A stretch of 42,560 bases of DNA, taken from Oscillospiraceae bacterium. GTDB lineage: Bacteria; Bacillota; Clostridia; Oscillospirales; WRJC01. The first letter of the stretch is position 1, and every line of letters begins with the position of its first letter. The notes below the pieces were generated by a model. That model searched no databases. It was not told the origin of the DNA and saw nothing but the letters and a program-made list of their open reading frames with translations. Below are positions 24,926 through 33,500 of this stretch, one piece after another. The translations under genes were made by a program, and so were the position numbers. Location: NCBI GenBank assembly GCA_009777355.1, contig WRMA01000006.1, forward strand, positions 1-42,560. The letters are read 5' to 3'.

Positions 24926-25156
24926 ATGCCGAGAGCTCCCGCAAAATTAAAAGTAAGAATGTGTCAGAGATGCAACGGAGGATTTATCGAACGGTTTGAA
25001 AAACTGCTCGAGGACAAAAACGTGAAACTGGAGAAAAAATGCGTCGGAAACGGTAAATGCGGACAAACCACCCCGTTCTGCCGAATCGACAAAAAAGAAG
25101 GGAATGTTATTCTCGAAGCGGCTACGGTCGAAGAACTCGCGGCTTTGGTCGGATAG
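24926..25156 (+). CDS. Small five-cysteine protein, possible iron-sulfur or thioredoxin-fold protein
   Basis: This is a 76-residue protein with Cys13-x2-Cys16, Cys39-x5-Cys45 and Cys52. The layout (VRMCQRC at the first strand, then a helix FIERFEKLLEDK, then KKCVGNGKCG and FCRI) is like small thioredoxin-fold [2Fe-2S] proteins and the DUF1450 type, but I cannot name the family. GAGAGG precedes the ATG. Its promoter carries a perfect palindrome, so it is tightly regulated. It is divergent from a URO-D-family gene, so an electron-transfer or metal role with it is conceivable but unproven. Confidence 0.55.
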   Translation: MPRAPAKLKVRMCQRCNGGFIERFEKLLEDKNVKLEKKCVGNGKCGQTTPFCRIDKKEGNVILEAATVEELAALVG

Positions 25157-25171
25157 ACGATTTGACGGTTT

Positions 25172-25276
25172 AATCCCCCCGCCCTGCGGGCATCCCCCCT
25201 TTAACAAGGGGGGCTCGGGGTTAATTTACGCCCCCCTTGTTAAAGGGGGGAAAGCGACGAAGTCGCAGGGGGGATT
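25172..25276. repeat. Palindromic intergenic repeat, family C
   Basis: The ends AATCCCCCC and GGGGGGATT are inverted, with inner arms CCCCCCTTTAACAAGGGGGG and CCCCCCTTGTTAAAGGGGGG. It has the same general plan as the family B elements but a different sequence, and is a dispersed palindromic type seen in many bacteria. It immediately follows the five-cysteine gene and may terminate it. Confidence 0.8.
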
Positions 25277-25312
25277 AGAAACGTGAAAAAACGATTATAA
25301 CCGTTTTGTATC

Positions 25313-25341
25313 TTGAAAATACCCGGAGATTATGTTAAAAT
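25313..25341 (+). promoter_or_regulatory. Promoter of the subtilisin-like gene (twin promoter 1)
   Basis: TTGAAA (25313-25318), 17 bases, TAAAAT (25336-25341). The roughly 58 bases from 25284 to 25342 match 27752-27810 at about 85 percent by eye. Confidence 0.6.
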
Positions 25342-25378
25342 AACAAAAGAAAAAAGAAAGGCGGATATATAAAAATTT

Positions 25379-27067
25379 ATGCCGTTTATTTTACCGGAAG
25401 ATAATAAAAATAATAATAAAATAGATATAAAACCGTCGGGGATTTTAAAGGTTTCGCCGCGTCCCGGTTTGAACGAGGAACAGGAGAGCGTGAAAAAAAG
25501 AGTTTCCGGCAAAAAAACTCTGATACCGGCCGCGGCTGTTATAACCGTTATAATTGTTTCCGTTATAGTTTATTTTAATGTTTTTGCCGGCGCTGATAAA
25601 GAGAATCAGCCGGATATCGATAATGTTAATATTATTCCCGATATGAATACCGCGCCGCCTGAGTCTGACGTTTGCGGCTGGTGGGTATTCTTTGACCGGG
25701 TCGAATCCCGAAGCGGAATCGAAAATCCGGGCCCGAATAAAAATATGCCTCCGGCTCTGGTTTTCAGCGAACTTGAATTTTTCGAGGACAAAACGGTCCG
25801 GATAAGGCATCCAGGCGGCGAAACTGAACTCTATAACTGGAGTATGAGCGGAGATATATTCAGCGTACTTCCCGATAATATAAGCGTTTATGAAATAAAA
25901 AATATAGATAAGATTGATTATATGCTTGTAAAATGCGAGTCGCTCGATTTAAAAATATATTCTGAAACCACGGGATATTTTATTTTAAAGAGAGACAGGG
26001 AAAGATATATCGACCCGGGAGACGACGTAAGAAACAAAGATTTGAGAAATTATGATTTCTCGGTTTACGGCAATTTGTTAAATAATATTTTGTTTAACGC
26101 TTCGACGAGATTTACGTCCGACAGAAATAAAATAGGCGGAGGAGATTACAGATATCAGCCCGGGTATATAATCGAACGGGGGAAAAATCCCGGACTCGGG
26201 ATTAAATCCCTGCATGAATCCGGCATAACCGGAGAGGGAGTGACAATCGCGGTAATCGACGAGGCTTTGAATTTGGACCACCCGGAGTATAAAGGCAAAA
26301 TAATAGGCTATAAAAATTTCGGGAATGAACTTTCAAGCCTTCAGGGTCCGGCCGCCGCGAGTCTTCTCGCGGGGGAAAGCGTCGGGGTTTCCCCGGGCGT
26401 TAAGATATATTACGCCGCAGTTCCTGCATACGACGAAGAATACGACGCGAAATATTATGCCGACGCTCTCGACTGGATTGTTGAAGTAAACCAAACTTTA
26501 CCGGAAGGCGAAAAAATAAGGGCGGCGTGTATAACTCCGAATCCCCGCAATCCGACGCCTTGGATAAACGTAAGCAAATATCTCGAAAGTTTCAGGAGAG
26601 CGTCGGAGGCGGGTATTCTCGTTTTGGACTGCACGGACGAACACGGGGTTATAGTAGGAGCGTGCCGGTTTAATTTGGACGACCCCGACGACGTAAGTTT
26701 GTGCGTTCCGGTAAACGCCTACAGGATTTTCATAGCGCAGAATCACTATTACGGCGACGAATTAAGAGAAATATATAACGATAACGATAAAAGCGTCAAT
26801 GAAAATATGCTGAGAGTCCCCATAGGCTACAGAACGATGGCTCAGGCGACCGGTTCGGGAGAGTTTTCCTATCAGTACGACGGACGGGGGGTTTTAAGCT
26901 GGGCTCTGCCGTATATGACGGGGGTTCTTGCGATGGGCTGGCAGGTCAGACCCGAGCTTACTCCGGACGAAATCATAGAAATATTGTTTGACGCGGCGTA
27001 TATTGACGACAGAGGCAACAAATATATTTACCCGGCGAATTTTATAGAATCAATAGTTAATAAATAA
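25379..27067 (+). CDS. Membrane-anchored subtilisin-like protein lacking the catalytic His
   Basis: The first 45 residues are cytoplasmic and one membrane helix follows (LIPAAAVITVIIVSVIVYF, about 48-67), so the rest is outside. Residues 95-215 form a beta-rich domain. The S8 fold starts near 285: GVTIAVIDEALNLDHPEY keeps the catalytic Asp (Asp294). LQGPAAASLLAG stands where HGTxVASLLAG is expected, so His is Gln322 and Thr is Pro. VLSWALPYMTGVLAM keeps the Ser (Ser507) in the GTSxAxP position. With no His it is probably a pseudo-protease acting as a binding or sensing protein, unless another residue substitutes. Confidence 0.75.
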   Translation: MPFILPEDNKNNNKIDIKPSGILKVSPRPGLNEEQESVKKRVSGKKTLIPAAAVITVIIVSVIVYFNVFAGADKENQPDIDNVNIIPDMNTAPPESDVCGWWVFFDRVESRSGIENPGPNKNMPPALVFSELEFFEDKTVRIRHPGGETELYNWSMSGDIFSVLPDNISVYEIKNIDKIDYMLVKCESLDLKIYSETTGYFILKRDRERYIDPGDDVRNKDLRNYDFSVYGNLLNNILFNASTRFTSDRNKIGGGDYRYQPGYIIERGKNPGLGIKSLHESGITGEGVTIAVIDEALNLDHPEYKGKIIGYKNFGNELSSLQGPAAASLLAGESVGVSPGVKIYYAAVPAYDEEYDAKYYADALDWIVEVNQTLPEGEKIRAACITPNPRNPTPWINVSKYLESFRRASEAGILVLDCTDEHGVIVGACRFNLDDPDDVSLCVPVNAYRIFIAQNHYYGDELREIYNDNDKSVNENMLRVPIGYRTMAQATGSGEFSYQYDGRGVLSWALPYMTGVLAMGWQVRPELTPDEIIEILFDAAYIDDRGNKYIYPANFIESIVNK

Positions 27068-27096
27068 TAATTTAAATTAAAGAGAGGATATTAATA

Positions 27097-27609
27097 ATGG
27101 GATTTTCTATAGTTAAAGTTTACAGAGAGAGCTTGCCGAATTTAAAATTCATAGGCAAAAAATATGTCGACGCGGACAGAGTAGACGGTCTGTTCGGCGC
27201 GAGATGGGGGGAATGGTTCGAGAACGGCTGGTTTAACAAGCTTGAAAAAGAAATAGAGATGCTGCCGAAAGAAAACGAGGGAGCGGCGTATCTGGGATTT
27301 ATGCAGTTTAACGACGAAGTTTTTGAATACTGGATAGGTATGTTCGCCGCGGAAAACTCGCCCGTTCCGTTAGGGTTCGAATATATAAACCTGCCCGCCG
27401 GGGATATCGCGACCGCATGGATTCACGGAAGAGAGGACAACGGCGAGATTTACGGAATCGCTCCGCATAACGCTTGCGTCGATAAATTTGTCGAAAAAGG
27501 CTGGCGGCTTAACGAAAAATACAGCGTCGAGCGTTATCAGTGCCCGCGGTTCACAAACGCGGACAAAGACGGCAAAGTTATACTCGACTACTGCATTTAT
27601 ATAAAATAG
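27097..27609 (+). CDS. GyrI-like small-molecule-binding domain protein
   Basis: This is a 170-residue cytoplasmic protein of the GyrI/AraC effector-binding type. It shows KFIGKKY at the first strand, LFGARWGEWFENGWF, EYWIGMFAAENSPVPLGFEYI, then DIATAWIHGREDNGEIYG and KVILDYCIYIK as the last strand. There is no DNA-binding domain. Such stand-alone domains bind drugs or other small hydrophobic ligands, or act as hydrolases; the ligand is unknown. GAGAGG precedes the ATG. It lies 29 bases after the pseudo-subtilisin gene, likely in the same transcript. Confidence 0.7.
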   Translation: MGFSIVKVYRESLPNLKFIGKKYVDADRVDGLFGARWGEWFENGWFNKLEKEIEMLPKENEGAAYLGFMQFNDEVFEYWIGMFAAENSPVPLGFEYINLPAGDIATAWIHGREDNGEIYGIAPHNACVDKFVEKGWRLNEKYSVERYQCPRFTNADKDGKVILDYCIYIK

Positions 27610-27651
27610 ATTTGTTTTATATAATAGACCCCTTGCGAAATCACGTTACCG

Positions 27652-27732
27652 TGTAGGGGCGCGCATTGCGCGTCCGCAAAACCAACGCAGTTTTGACGTT
27701 TTTCAGACGGACGGCCAATGGCCGCCCCTACA
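27652..27732. repeat. 81-bp GTAGGGGC repeat, copy 2 (inverted)
   Basis: This is the exact reverse complement of 23453-23533 over all 81 bases. It lies after the GyrI-like gene. The two copies enclose about 4.1 kb with four genes. Confidence 0.9.
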
Positions 27733-27780
27733 GTCAGGATTTTAATTTCTGCGAAAAAACGATTATAATTATTTTTTATC

Positions 27781-27809
27781 TTGACAATATCAGGCGATTG
27801 TGTTAAAAT
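27781..27809 (+). promoter_or_regulatory. Promoter of the zinc-ribbon membrane protein (twin promoter 2)
   Basis: TTGACA (27781-27786), 17 bases, TAAAAT (27804-27809). The surrounding roughly 58 bases are a near duplicate of the promoter at 25284-25342. Confidence 0.7.
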
Positions 27810-27863
27810 ATTGGAATTGTGTGATTTTAAATTCAGGATTTAATAAGGAGTTTGATAAATTTT

Positions 27864-28211
27864 ATGACGAAATGCGTTAATCCGAACTGCGGCAATTATA
27901 AGCAGGAACTGGACGACGGTCTGGAAATATGCCCCGCCTGCAATCAGCCCACGGAAACAATAACAACTTCGGGCGACAGCATGAGAAAGCTCGCGCCCGT
28001 CGCGGCGATTGGGTCTGTCTTGTCTATATTACTTACGTTTTTTCTGTTTGACTGGGTGCCTAATTTTTACGTTTCGTTCGGCATAGGAGTCGTTTTAATA
28101 GCGGGCTGCATAGTCTTTGCGTTCATAACGAAAGTAAGGGGCGCGATTATCACGACGATTGCCTCGGCTCTGGGCTTTATCGGCATATTTTTCTACTACG
28201 GCGTTTTCTAG
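27864..28211 (+). CDS. Zinc-ribbon membrane protein (115 aa)
   Basis: The protein begins with a zinc ribbon (TKCVNPNCGNYKQELDDG, then CPACNQP: two CxxxxC/CxxC knuckles). Three hydrophobic helices follow: VAAIGSVLSILLTFFLF, FYVSFGIGVVLIAGCIVFAFI and GAIITTIASALGFIGIFFYYG. The family is not recognised; similar small proteins are common in Clostridia. The frame is open from a TTG at 27852, but that lies one base after AAGGAG. I prefer the ATG at 27864, which starts right before the first Cys. Confidence 0.65.
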   Translation: MTKCVNPNCGNYKQELDDGLEICPACNQPTETITTSGDSMRKLAPVAAIGSVLSILLTFFLFDWVPNFYVSFGIGVVLIAGCIVFAFITKVRGAIITTIASALGFIGIFFYYGVF

Positions 28212-28230
28212 AAAAAATAATAATTAAAAA

Positions 28231-28266
28231 AATCGGGAGATTATTTATTTAATCTCTTGATTTTTT
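28231..28266 (+). terminator. Rho-independent terminator
   Basis: AATCGGGAGATTA and TAATCTCTTGATT pair with small mismatches, then TTTTTT. It follows the zinc-ribbon gene by about 20 bases. Confidence 0.7.
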
Positions 28267-28331
28267 ATGTCGTTTATATTAGAATATATATATAGTTAAA
28301 AATATTATTTAATTTAAAAGGAGAAAAAATC

Positions 28332-28736
28332 ATGGCAAATAAAAAAATACCCAATATAGGCGTTCATCATTTAGCTTTATCGGCGGCCGATTTGGACAAA
28401 TCGGTAAAATTCTATACCGAAGGTCTCGGGTTTGAGCTTGCAGCGAAATGGGGCGAGGGAACGAGCGGCGCGGTTCTGCTTGACATAGGCGACGGCAGTC
28501 ATCTTGAAATTTTCGCGAACGGAAACCCGAACGAACAAAAGGACGCGAAGTTTTCGCATTACGCATTCGCGACGAGCAATCCCGATATCGCCTACGAAAA
28601 CGCTCTTAAAGCGGGCGCGGTATCGCAAATGCCGCCTAAAAACGTCGATATTCCGTCCGACCCGGTAATGCCCGTAAGAATCGCGTTCGTAAGAGGTCCG
28701 GACGGAGAGGTCATAGAATTTTTTAAAGTTTTGTAA
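28332..28736 (+). CDS. VOC (glyoxalase/bleomycin-resistance) superfamily protein
   Basis: This is a 134-residue vicinal-oxygen-chelate fold with two beta-alpha-beta-beta-beta modules. GVHHLALSAADLDKSVKFYTE gives the first metal His and GDGSHLEIFANG the first Glu. SHYAFATSNPDIAYENALKAG starts module two, and RGPDGEVIEFFKVL gives the terminal Glu. All four presumed metal ligands are present. The reaction cannot be told from sequence; glyoxalase I, an isomerase or a dioxygenase are possible. AGGAGA precedes the ATG. It is followed 29 bases later by the ABM gene. Confidence 0.85.
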   Translation: MANKKIPNIGVHHLALSAADLDKSVKFYTEGLGFELAAKWGEGTSGAVLLDIGDGSHLEIFANGNPNEQKDAKFSHYAFATSNPDIAYENALKAGAVSQMPPKNVDIPSDPVMPVRIAFVRGPDGEVIEFFKVL

Positions 28737-28765
28737 AATTTTTATAAGAGGATAAGTAAATATTT

Positions 28766-29080
28766 ATGAAAGCTATAATAGTGAAAATTTTTGTTAAAGA
28801 AGACTGCATAGAAAAATTCAAAGAAATCAGTTTTTATAATTCCGAAAATTCACGCAAAGAATCGGGCTGTTTAAGATTCGACGTTATTCAGGCGGAGGAG
28901 AATCCCGCGTTGTTTTTTCTCTATGAGATTTATAAATCGGACGAAGCAATAGAAGAACACAGAAAAACCGCGCATTATAAAAAATGGCGCGAAACAGTCG
29001 CAGACATGTCGCCTGAGGATAACCCGCGGGTAAGCGTACGGGGAATCCCGCTATGCCCAAGCGAAGAAGAAGACTATTAA
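28766..29080 (+). CDS. Antibiotic-biosynthesis-monooxygenase (ABM) family protein
   Basis: This is a 104-residue dimeric ferredoxin-like fold. IIVKIFVKEDCIEKFKEI, then SRKESGCLRFDVIQAEENPALFFLYEIYKSDEAIEEH and RKTAHYKKW are the family hallmarks. Members are cofactor-free monooxygenases or isomerases (YgiN and LsrG types) acting on quinones or small sugars. It is paired with the VOC gene, suggesting a small catabolic or detoxifying unit. The last 20 residues are an acidic extension. Confidence 0.8.
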   Translation: MKAIIVKIFVKEDCIEKFKEISFYNSENSRKESGCLRFDVIQAEENPALFFLYEIYKSDEAIEEHRKTAHYKKWRETVADMSPEDNPRVSVRGIPLCPSEEEDY

Positions 29081-29122
29081 ATCAAAAATTACAGGCTTAA
29101 TATAGTAATATTTTAGTTATTG

Positions 29123-29527
29123 TCAGCTATGCATCTGTAAATATTCTTTGACTCCGTTTTGAAGAATTTGGGAGAAATTAGCTTGTTTTTTCTCGCCCGC
29201 TTCTTTAAGCCACAACGGAATAGTTACGTTTAATTTTACTGATTTGTTCGCGAAAAATTTCACGTAAAATTCAGTATCGCACGCGACTAAATTTACTATA
29301 TTGCCTTCCTCCGTTTTAATATCGCTCGCTTTACTTGGTCTGGGAATTGCCTGACCGTCTTTTTCCATGTCATATAATACGTAACACAGTACGTCTTCCG
29401 CCATCGCCATTGCGTCTTGAAAATCGTTTCCCTGTGTGAAAGCGCTTTCCAAATCAGGAAAAAACACGCAGTAACCACCTAATTCTTCATCTGGTTCAAA
29501 TATCGCCGGAAATACATATTTCGCCAT
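29123..29527 (-). CDS. hicB: HicB-type antitoxin
   Basis: This 134-residue protein neutralises HicA and represses the operon. The N-terminal part is the partial RNase H-like HicB fold (AIFEPDEELGGYCVFFPDLE, FTQGNDFQDAMAMAEDVL). The C-terminal part is a ribbon-helix-helix DNA-binding domain (LNVTIPLWLKEAGE, then SQILQNGVKEYL). GGAG lies eight bases before the ATG. It follows hicA by ten bases on the same strand, the usual toxin-first order. Confidence 0.9.
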   Translation of the reverse strand: MAKYVFPAIFEPDEELGGYCVFFPDLESAFTQGNDFQDAMAMAEDVLCYVLYDMEKDGQAIPRPSKASDIKTEEGNIVNLVACDTEFYVKFFANKSVKLNVTIPLWLKEAGEKKQANFSQILQNGVKEYLQMHS

Positions 29528-29537
29528 AATTTCACTC

Positions 29538-29726
29538 CTATCTTTTCAAGCCTGATTGTTTTAATATTGCGTGATAAGTTCCTTTTTTCACATCTTGAAT
29601 GTCATGTCTGCCTACGCGGAAAGAATCGTTCGTTATCGGGCTGAACCATTTTTCGTGACCGGAACCTTCTTCGATTTTATAACAGCCGTATTGTTTCAAC
29701 AACTTTTTCAATTCTGAATATTTCAT
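29538..29726 (-). CDS. hicA: HicA-type mRNA interferase toxin
   Basis: This is a 62-residue double-stranded-RNA-binding-like fold that cuts mRNA. KYSELKKLLKQYGCYKIEEG starts the family, and GHEKWFSP carries the catalytic His24. The end reads GTYHAILKQSGL. An AAAGGA ribosome site and a consensus promoter (29750-29778) precede it. All key residues are intact, so the toxin looks active. Confidence 0.9.
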   Translation of the reverse strand: MKYSELKKLLKQYGCYKIEEGSGHEKWFSPITNDSFRVGRHDIQDVKKGTYHAILKQSGLKR

Positions 29727-29749
29727 TATTATTATCCTTTCCCATATAT

Positions 29750-29778
29750 ATTATACTCCTTTTTATGCGTATTGTCAA
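29750..29778 (-). promoter_or_regulatory. Promoter of hicAB
   Basis: On the minus strand TTGACA (29778-29773), 17 bases, TATAAT (29755-29750), followed by hicA. HicB probably binds here to autoregulate. Confidence 0.8.
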
Positions 29779-29807
29779 GGTTTGTTTTTGAGGTTTTGTT
29801 GGCATGG

Positions 29808-30503
29808 TTAAACCTCCTCTTGAACGAGCTTTGGATTTACATGAACGGGGGGGTGGTTTATAAGATACATTGTATCAACCATGTTAATGAATATCTGCAC
29901 GTATTGTAGCAGGACATCAAACCCAATATCTTCATGCTTATTTTTATAATGGGTGTAGTTGTTTCCTAATACTCTGATAACATCTGCCGGTATTTGCGCT
30001 TCAAAGAATGATAAATAGCTTTTTATTGCTTCGGCTAACTTTACCCCAGATACTTCCTCGGCAGTTTTCCCGTGTTCTGCAATAGCATAATCTTTGACGA
30101 GAATTTCTATTGAGTTACGGTAACCAGTTCCCGCTAATTCTATAAAACCGTTTTCTTCTGCCCATTTCGCCTGCTTAAATAATTCTGCAAAACGAGGTGA
30201 TACATTGGATATGGACTCAGGCAGTTGATGCTGCACATTAGGTGGATACGTTGAAATCAACTTCGCGTTGATAAATTCTTTATCAACGGTATATGTAGAG
30301 TAGAATTGTTTATTGCAACATTTTACTTGAAAAGTAATTAAAACAACAAATCCATTGTTAAAATTACACTCTTGATGCTGTTCCTGTTTTGGTTCAACAT
30401 ATGCTCCGCAATAGGGACAAATAACAGGCGTTTCAACTTCCCTATAAATTGGGTCTCCCCCTCTATGATATAATAGCATCCTCATTACATCTGTTTTTTT
30501 CAT
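29808..30503 (-). CDS. DUF4145-like protein with zinc ribbon (231 aa)
   Basis: Residues 29-32 give CPYCG, and CNNG, CC and related Cys positions near 46-68 make a likely zinc ribbon. The second half matches the DUF4145 pattern: SPRFAELFKQAKWAEENGFIELAGTGYRNSIEILVKDY, then a helix-rich end with LGNNYTHYKNKHEDIGF. DUF4145 domains are often found near or fused to restriction and other defence proteins, but no molecular role is known to me. Codon use is AT-rich like hicAB and unlike addA. It sits between hicAB and addA, all on the minus strand, 43 bases after the addA stop is passed in reverse. Confidence 0.65.
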   Translation of the reverse strand: MKKTDVMRMLLYHRGGDPIYREVETPVICPYCGAYVEPKQEQHQECNFNNGFVVLITFQVKCCNKQFYSTYTVDKEFINAKLISTYPPNVQHQLPESISNVSPRFAELFKQAKWAEENGFIELAGTGYRNSIEILVKDYAIAEHGKTAEEVSGVKLAEAIKSYLSFFEAQIPADVIRVLGNNYTHYKNKHEDIGFDVLLQYVQIFINMVDTMYLINHPPVHVNPKLVQEEV

Positions 30504-30546
30504 TCCTCTAATTCCTCCTTAGTTTCAATATTGATTTAAATCTCTT

Positions 30547-33500
30547 CTAACCCACTTCAATCGCCTGATTCAGCGCGAACGAATATATATAAGCTTTGTC
30601 GACAGGCTTGCCCAGAATCTCTCCGACCGCTATGCAGTAATATTTAATCTGCCGTTTATGCCGTCTTATCAAAATCTTTTCGCCGTCCGGACGGTGAACC
30701 TGGTCGGTCTTGAAATCCACGACGTATACCCGCCCGGCTTTGTCCTCGAAAAATAAATCTATCGCTCCCTGAACCAGTATATATTCCCCAACGAAGCCTT
30801 TTTCTTCATGATAATTGCCGTAATTATCGCCGTAATAATCGTTTGCCGATACTTTTAAATTGAACGGGGTCTCCCTGTAAACTCTCTTCGCGGATTTTAT
30901 TTCCGTATATAAATCGGACGCGAAAAATTGATTAAGCGGATAAAATTTTATTCTCGAAAACTGCGCCTCGCTCAGAAAACCTTTGCTTAATAAATTTTCG
31001 GCTTCGTTTTCGGCGCCGAAAATTTCCGCGTACTCGAAATCCGCGAACTGCATAAACATATGCGCCGCCGTTCCCGCAAGCGCGGGGGCGTCTTTTATGT
31101 TTTTATTGTTATACAGGCTTGATAAATTCGAGTCCGTTCCCGTTTCTTCGAGAAATCTCGGCAAGGGAGACATCTCCGTTTCTTTTAACGCCTGCAGCGC
31201 GTACTCGTCCTCGAAATTATTCAGAACCCCCGGCTTTAATTTCGTCACGAGGACTTTTGCCGGAATTTTCGACAAATCCAGCCTGTTATTTTTTTTATAC
31301 TCAAAATCATACATACGCCGGAGCTGCCGGGAGTATCCGTCGAAATCCCCCGTCTGCGAACGGTCAGGCAAAACATCCCCGGATATTATAACGGGGGTCG
31401 AATCCGCAATCATTTCGCGCAGTCTTCCCGAATACGCCAAATCGACTTCGAAATCTATATCGGTTTTGTTTTTGCCGTTTTTGTCAAGCAATACGGCCGT
31501 AAGCCATTTTAACATATTGTTCATTCCCGAAAAACCCGCCGGGGTAAGATTTACTTCTGAATTTTTCTCCAGAAATTGATTGATATTATCCGCGCCGCCC
31601 GTTATTATAAGCCTGTCGGCGGCCCTCGTCAGGGCGACGTATAATATTCTCGCTTCCTCGCCTATTATGCCGCTCTTGATTTTCTCCGAAAATAATTTTT
31701 TAAAAGGCGTTTTTTCTATGCCGATTTCGTCGCCGTATTTCAAGTCGAAATATACCCCCTCGTCGCTCATGACCGGATTTCCCTGATAATCGATTCTGTT
31801 AAAGAGTCCGCCCGTATCGGCAAGTATGCAGACGGGAAACTCGAGACCTTTTGACTTGTGTATACTCATGATTTTTACTACGTCGCTGTTTTCGGATATG
31901 ATTTTCGCTTTCTCAAAATCGTCCCTGCCGTTCTGAACGTCGTTAAGATAATTCAAAAACCCATATAAACCTCTGAACGTCGTTTCCTCGAATTTTCTCG
32001 CGTATTCGTATAAAAGCATAAGATTCGCCTTGCGTTCGGCGGCGAAATTTTCAAGCGCGATTTTCGCCGTTATATCTGTCTGCCTGTAAAGATACCAGAT
32101 TAATTTGTCGACTGGTAAAATTCTCGATTTAGCCCGCCATAAATTCAGCTTTTCCGTGAAATCCAGGCATTTTTTCCTCAGTTCGGGAAACTCCCCCGAT
32201 TCCGAATATAATTTAATATATTTATATAACGGCTCCTGATATATTTCAGATATATCGGGTTTAGGCGGAAATTTCTTGATATAAATCAAGTCGTCCAGAG
32301 AAAAATCAAACAGGGGGCTTCTTAAAACCGCGGCGAGGTCGATATCTCTCGTCGGGTTGTCAATCGTTTTAAGCAGAGAGACAATAAGCATAATTTCAGC
32401 GCTCGATAAAAACCCCTGCGACTTGTCAGTATAACACGCGACGCCGTATTTTTTTAAAGCGTCCGCGTAAATACCGCTCTTTTTATATCCGCGCATTAAT
32501 ATAGTTATATGCCTGGGCAGTATTTTCTGCCCGTTTCTTAATTTATTATCGCCGTTCAGTAAATCTCTTATAATAAGCGCGACGTATTCGGCCTCCGTCG
32601 ATACTACGGATTCTAATATATCAGAATCGCCGCCGTTATTATTATCAGTCTCATAACTCACGGGATAATTTTCAGAATCAAAAATTTCAGCGTCGTCCGA
32701 GTAATCCCCGGGATTTTCTTCGCTTTCTCTTATATTTTCTCCGCGGCTCTTCTCAACCAGCGCGAATTTTACTGCAGGATTATAAAATTCTTCTGTCTGC
32801 GTTCCCGCTTCCAGAACCTCGCCGCCTTTGTATTCTATGCCGCCTAACTTTTCAGAAAATAATCTCGTAAAAATATAATTTATAAAATCTATAATATTCC
32901 CGGCGCTTCTGAAATTCTTTCTTAAATATATTTTCCGCGGACTTTTTTTATGAGATTCTTCGCCGTTATATTCTTCGAACGCTTTTGAATACCCCGCGAA
33001 TATATCGGGTTTCGCTCCCCTGAACGCATATATGCTCTGCTTTATATCGCCGACCATAAATCTGTTGCCGCCGCCGTTTTTCCCCGTAATATCTATATAG
33101 TCCGGCTCGTTCGGTTCTTTTGATATTGCCCGGAATATTATATCCTGCATTTTATTCGTGTCCTGATATTCGTCGATATATATCTCTTTAAAATTATTCT
33201 TAACCCGTTTTGCCAGTTCGGTCTCGTATATCTCTCCGTTTCCGCCGATTCTCTCAACTAATAATTTTACCGCGAATCTTTCGAGGTCAGAAAATTCGAA
33301 AGATTTAAGCCGTATTTTTTCGTTTGACAGTTCGGCGTCGAATACCCCGATAAAATCTTTCAGAACGATAAGAGATTTTTCATAGCTTCCGGCGAATCTT
33401 TTTATATCCGAAAAATCATGCGAGAATAATTTCTGTATATAATTTATATAATCTCTTATATATTTATTTTTTTTATCTATAGTCTCTTTAAGCGCGAGGG

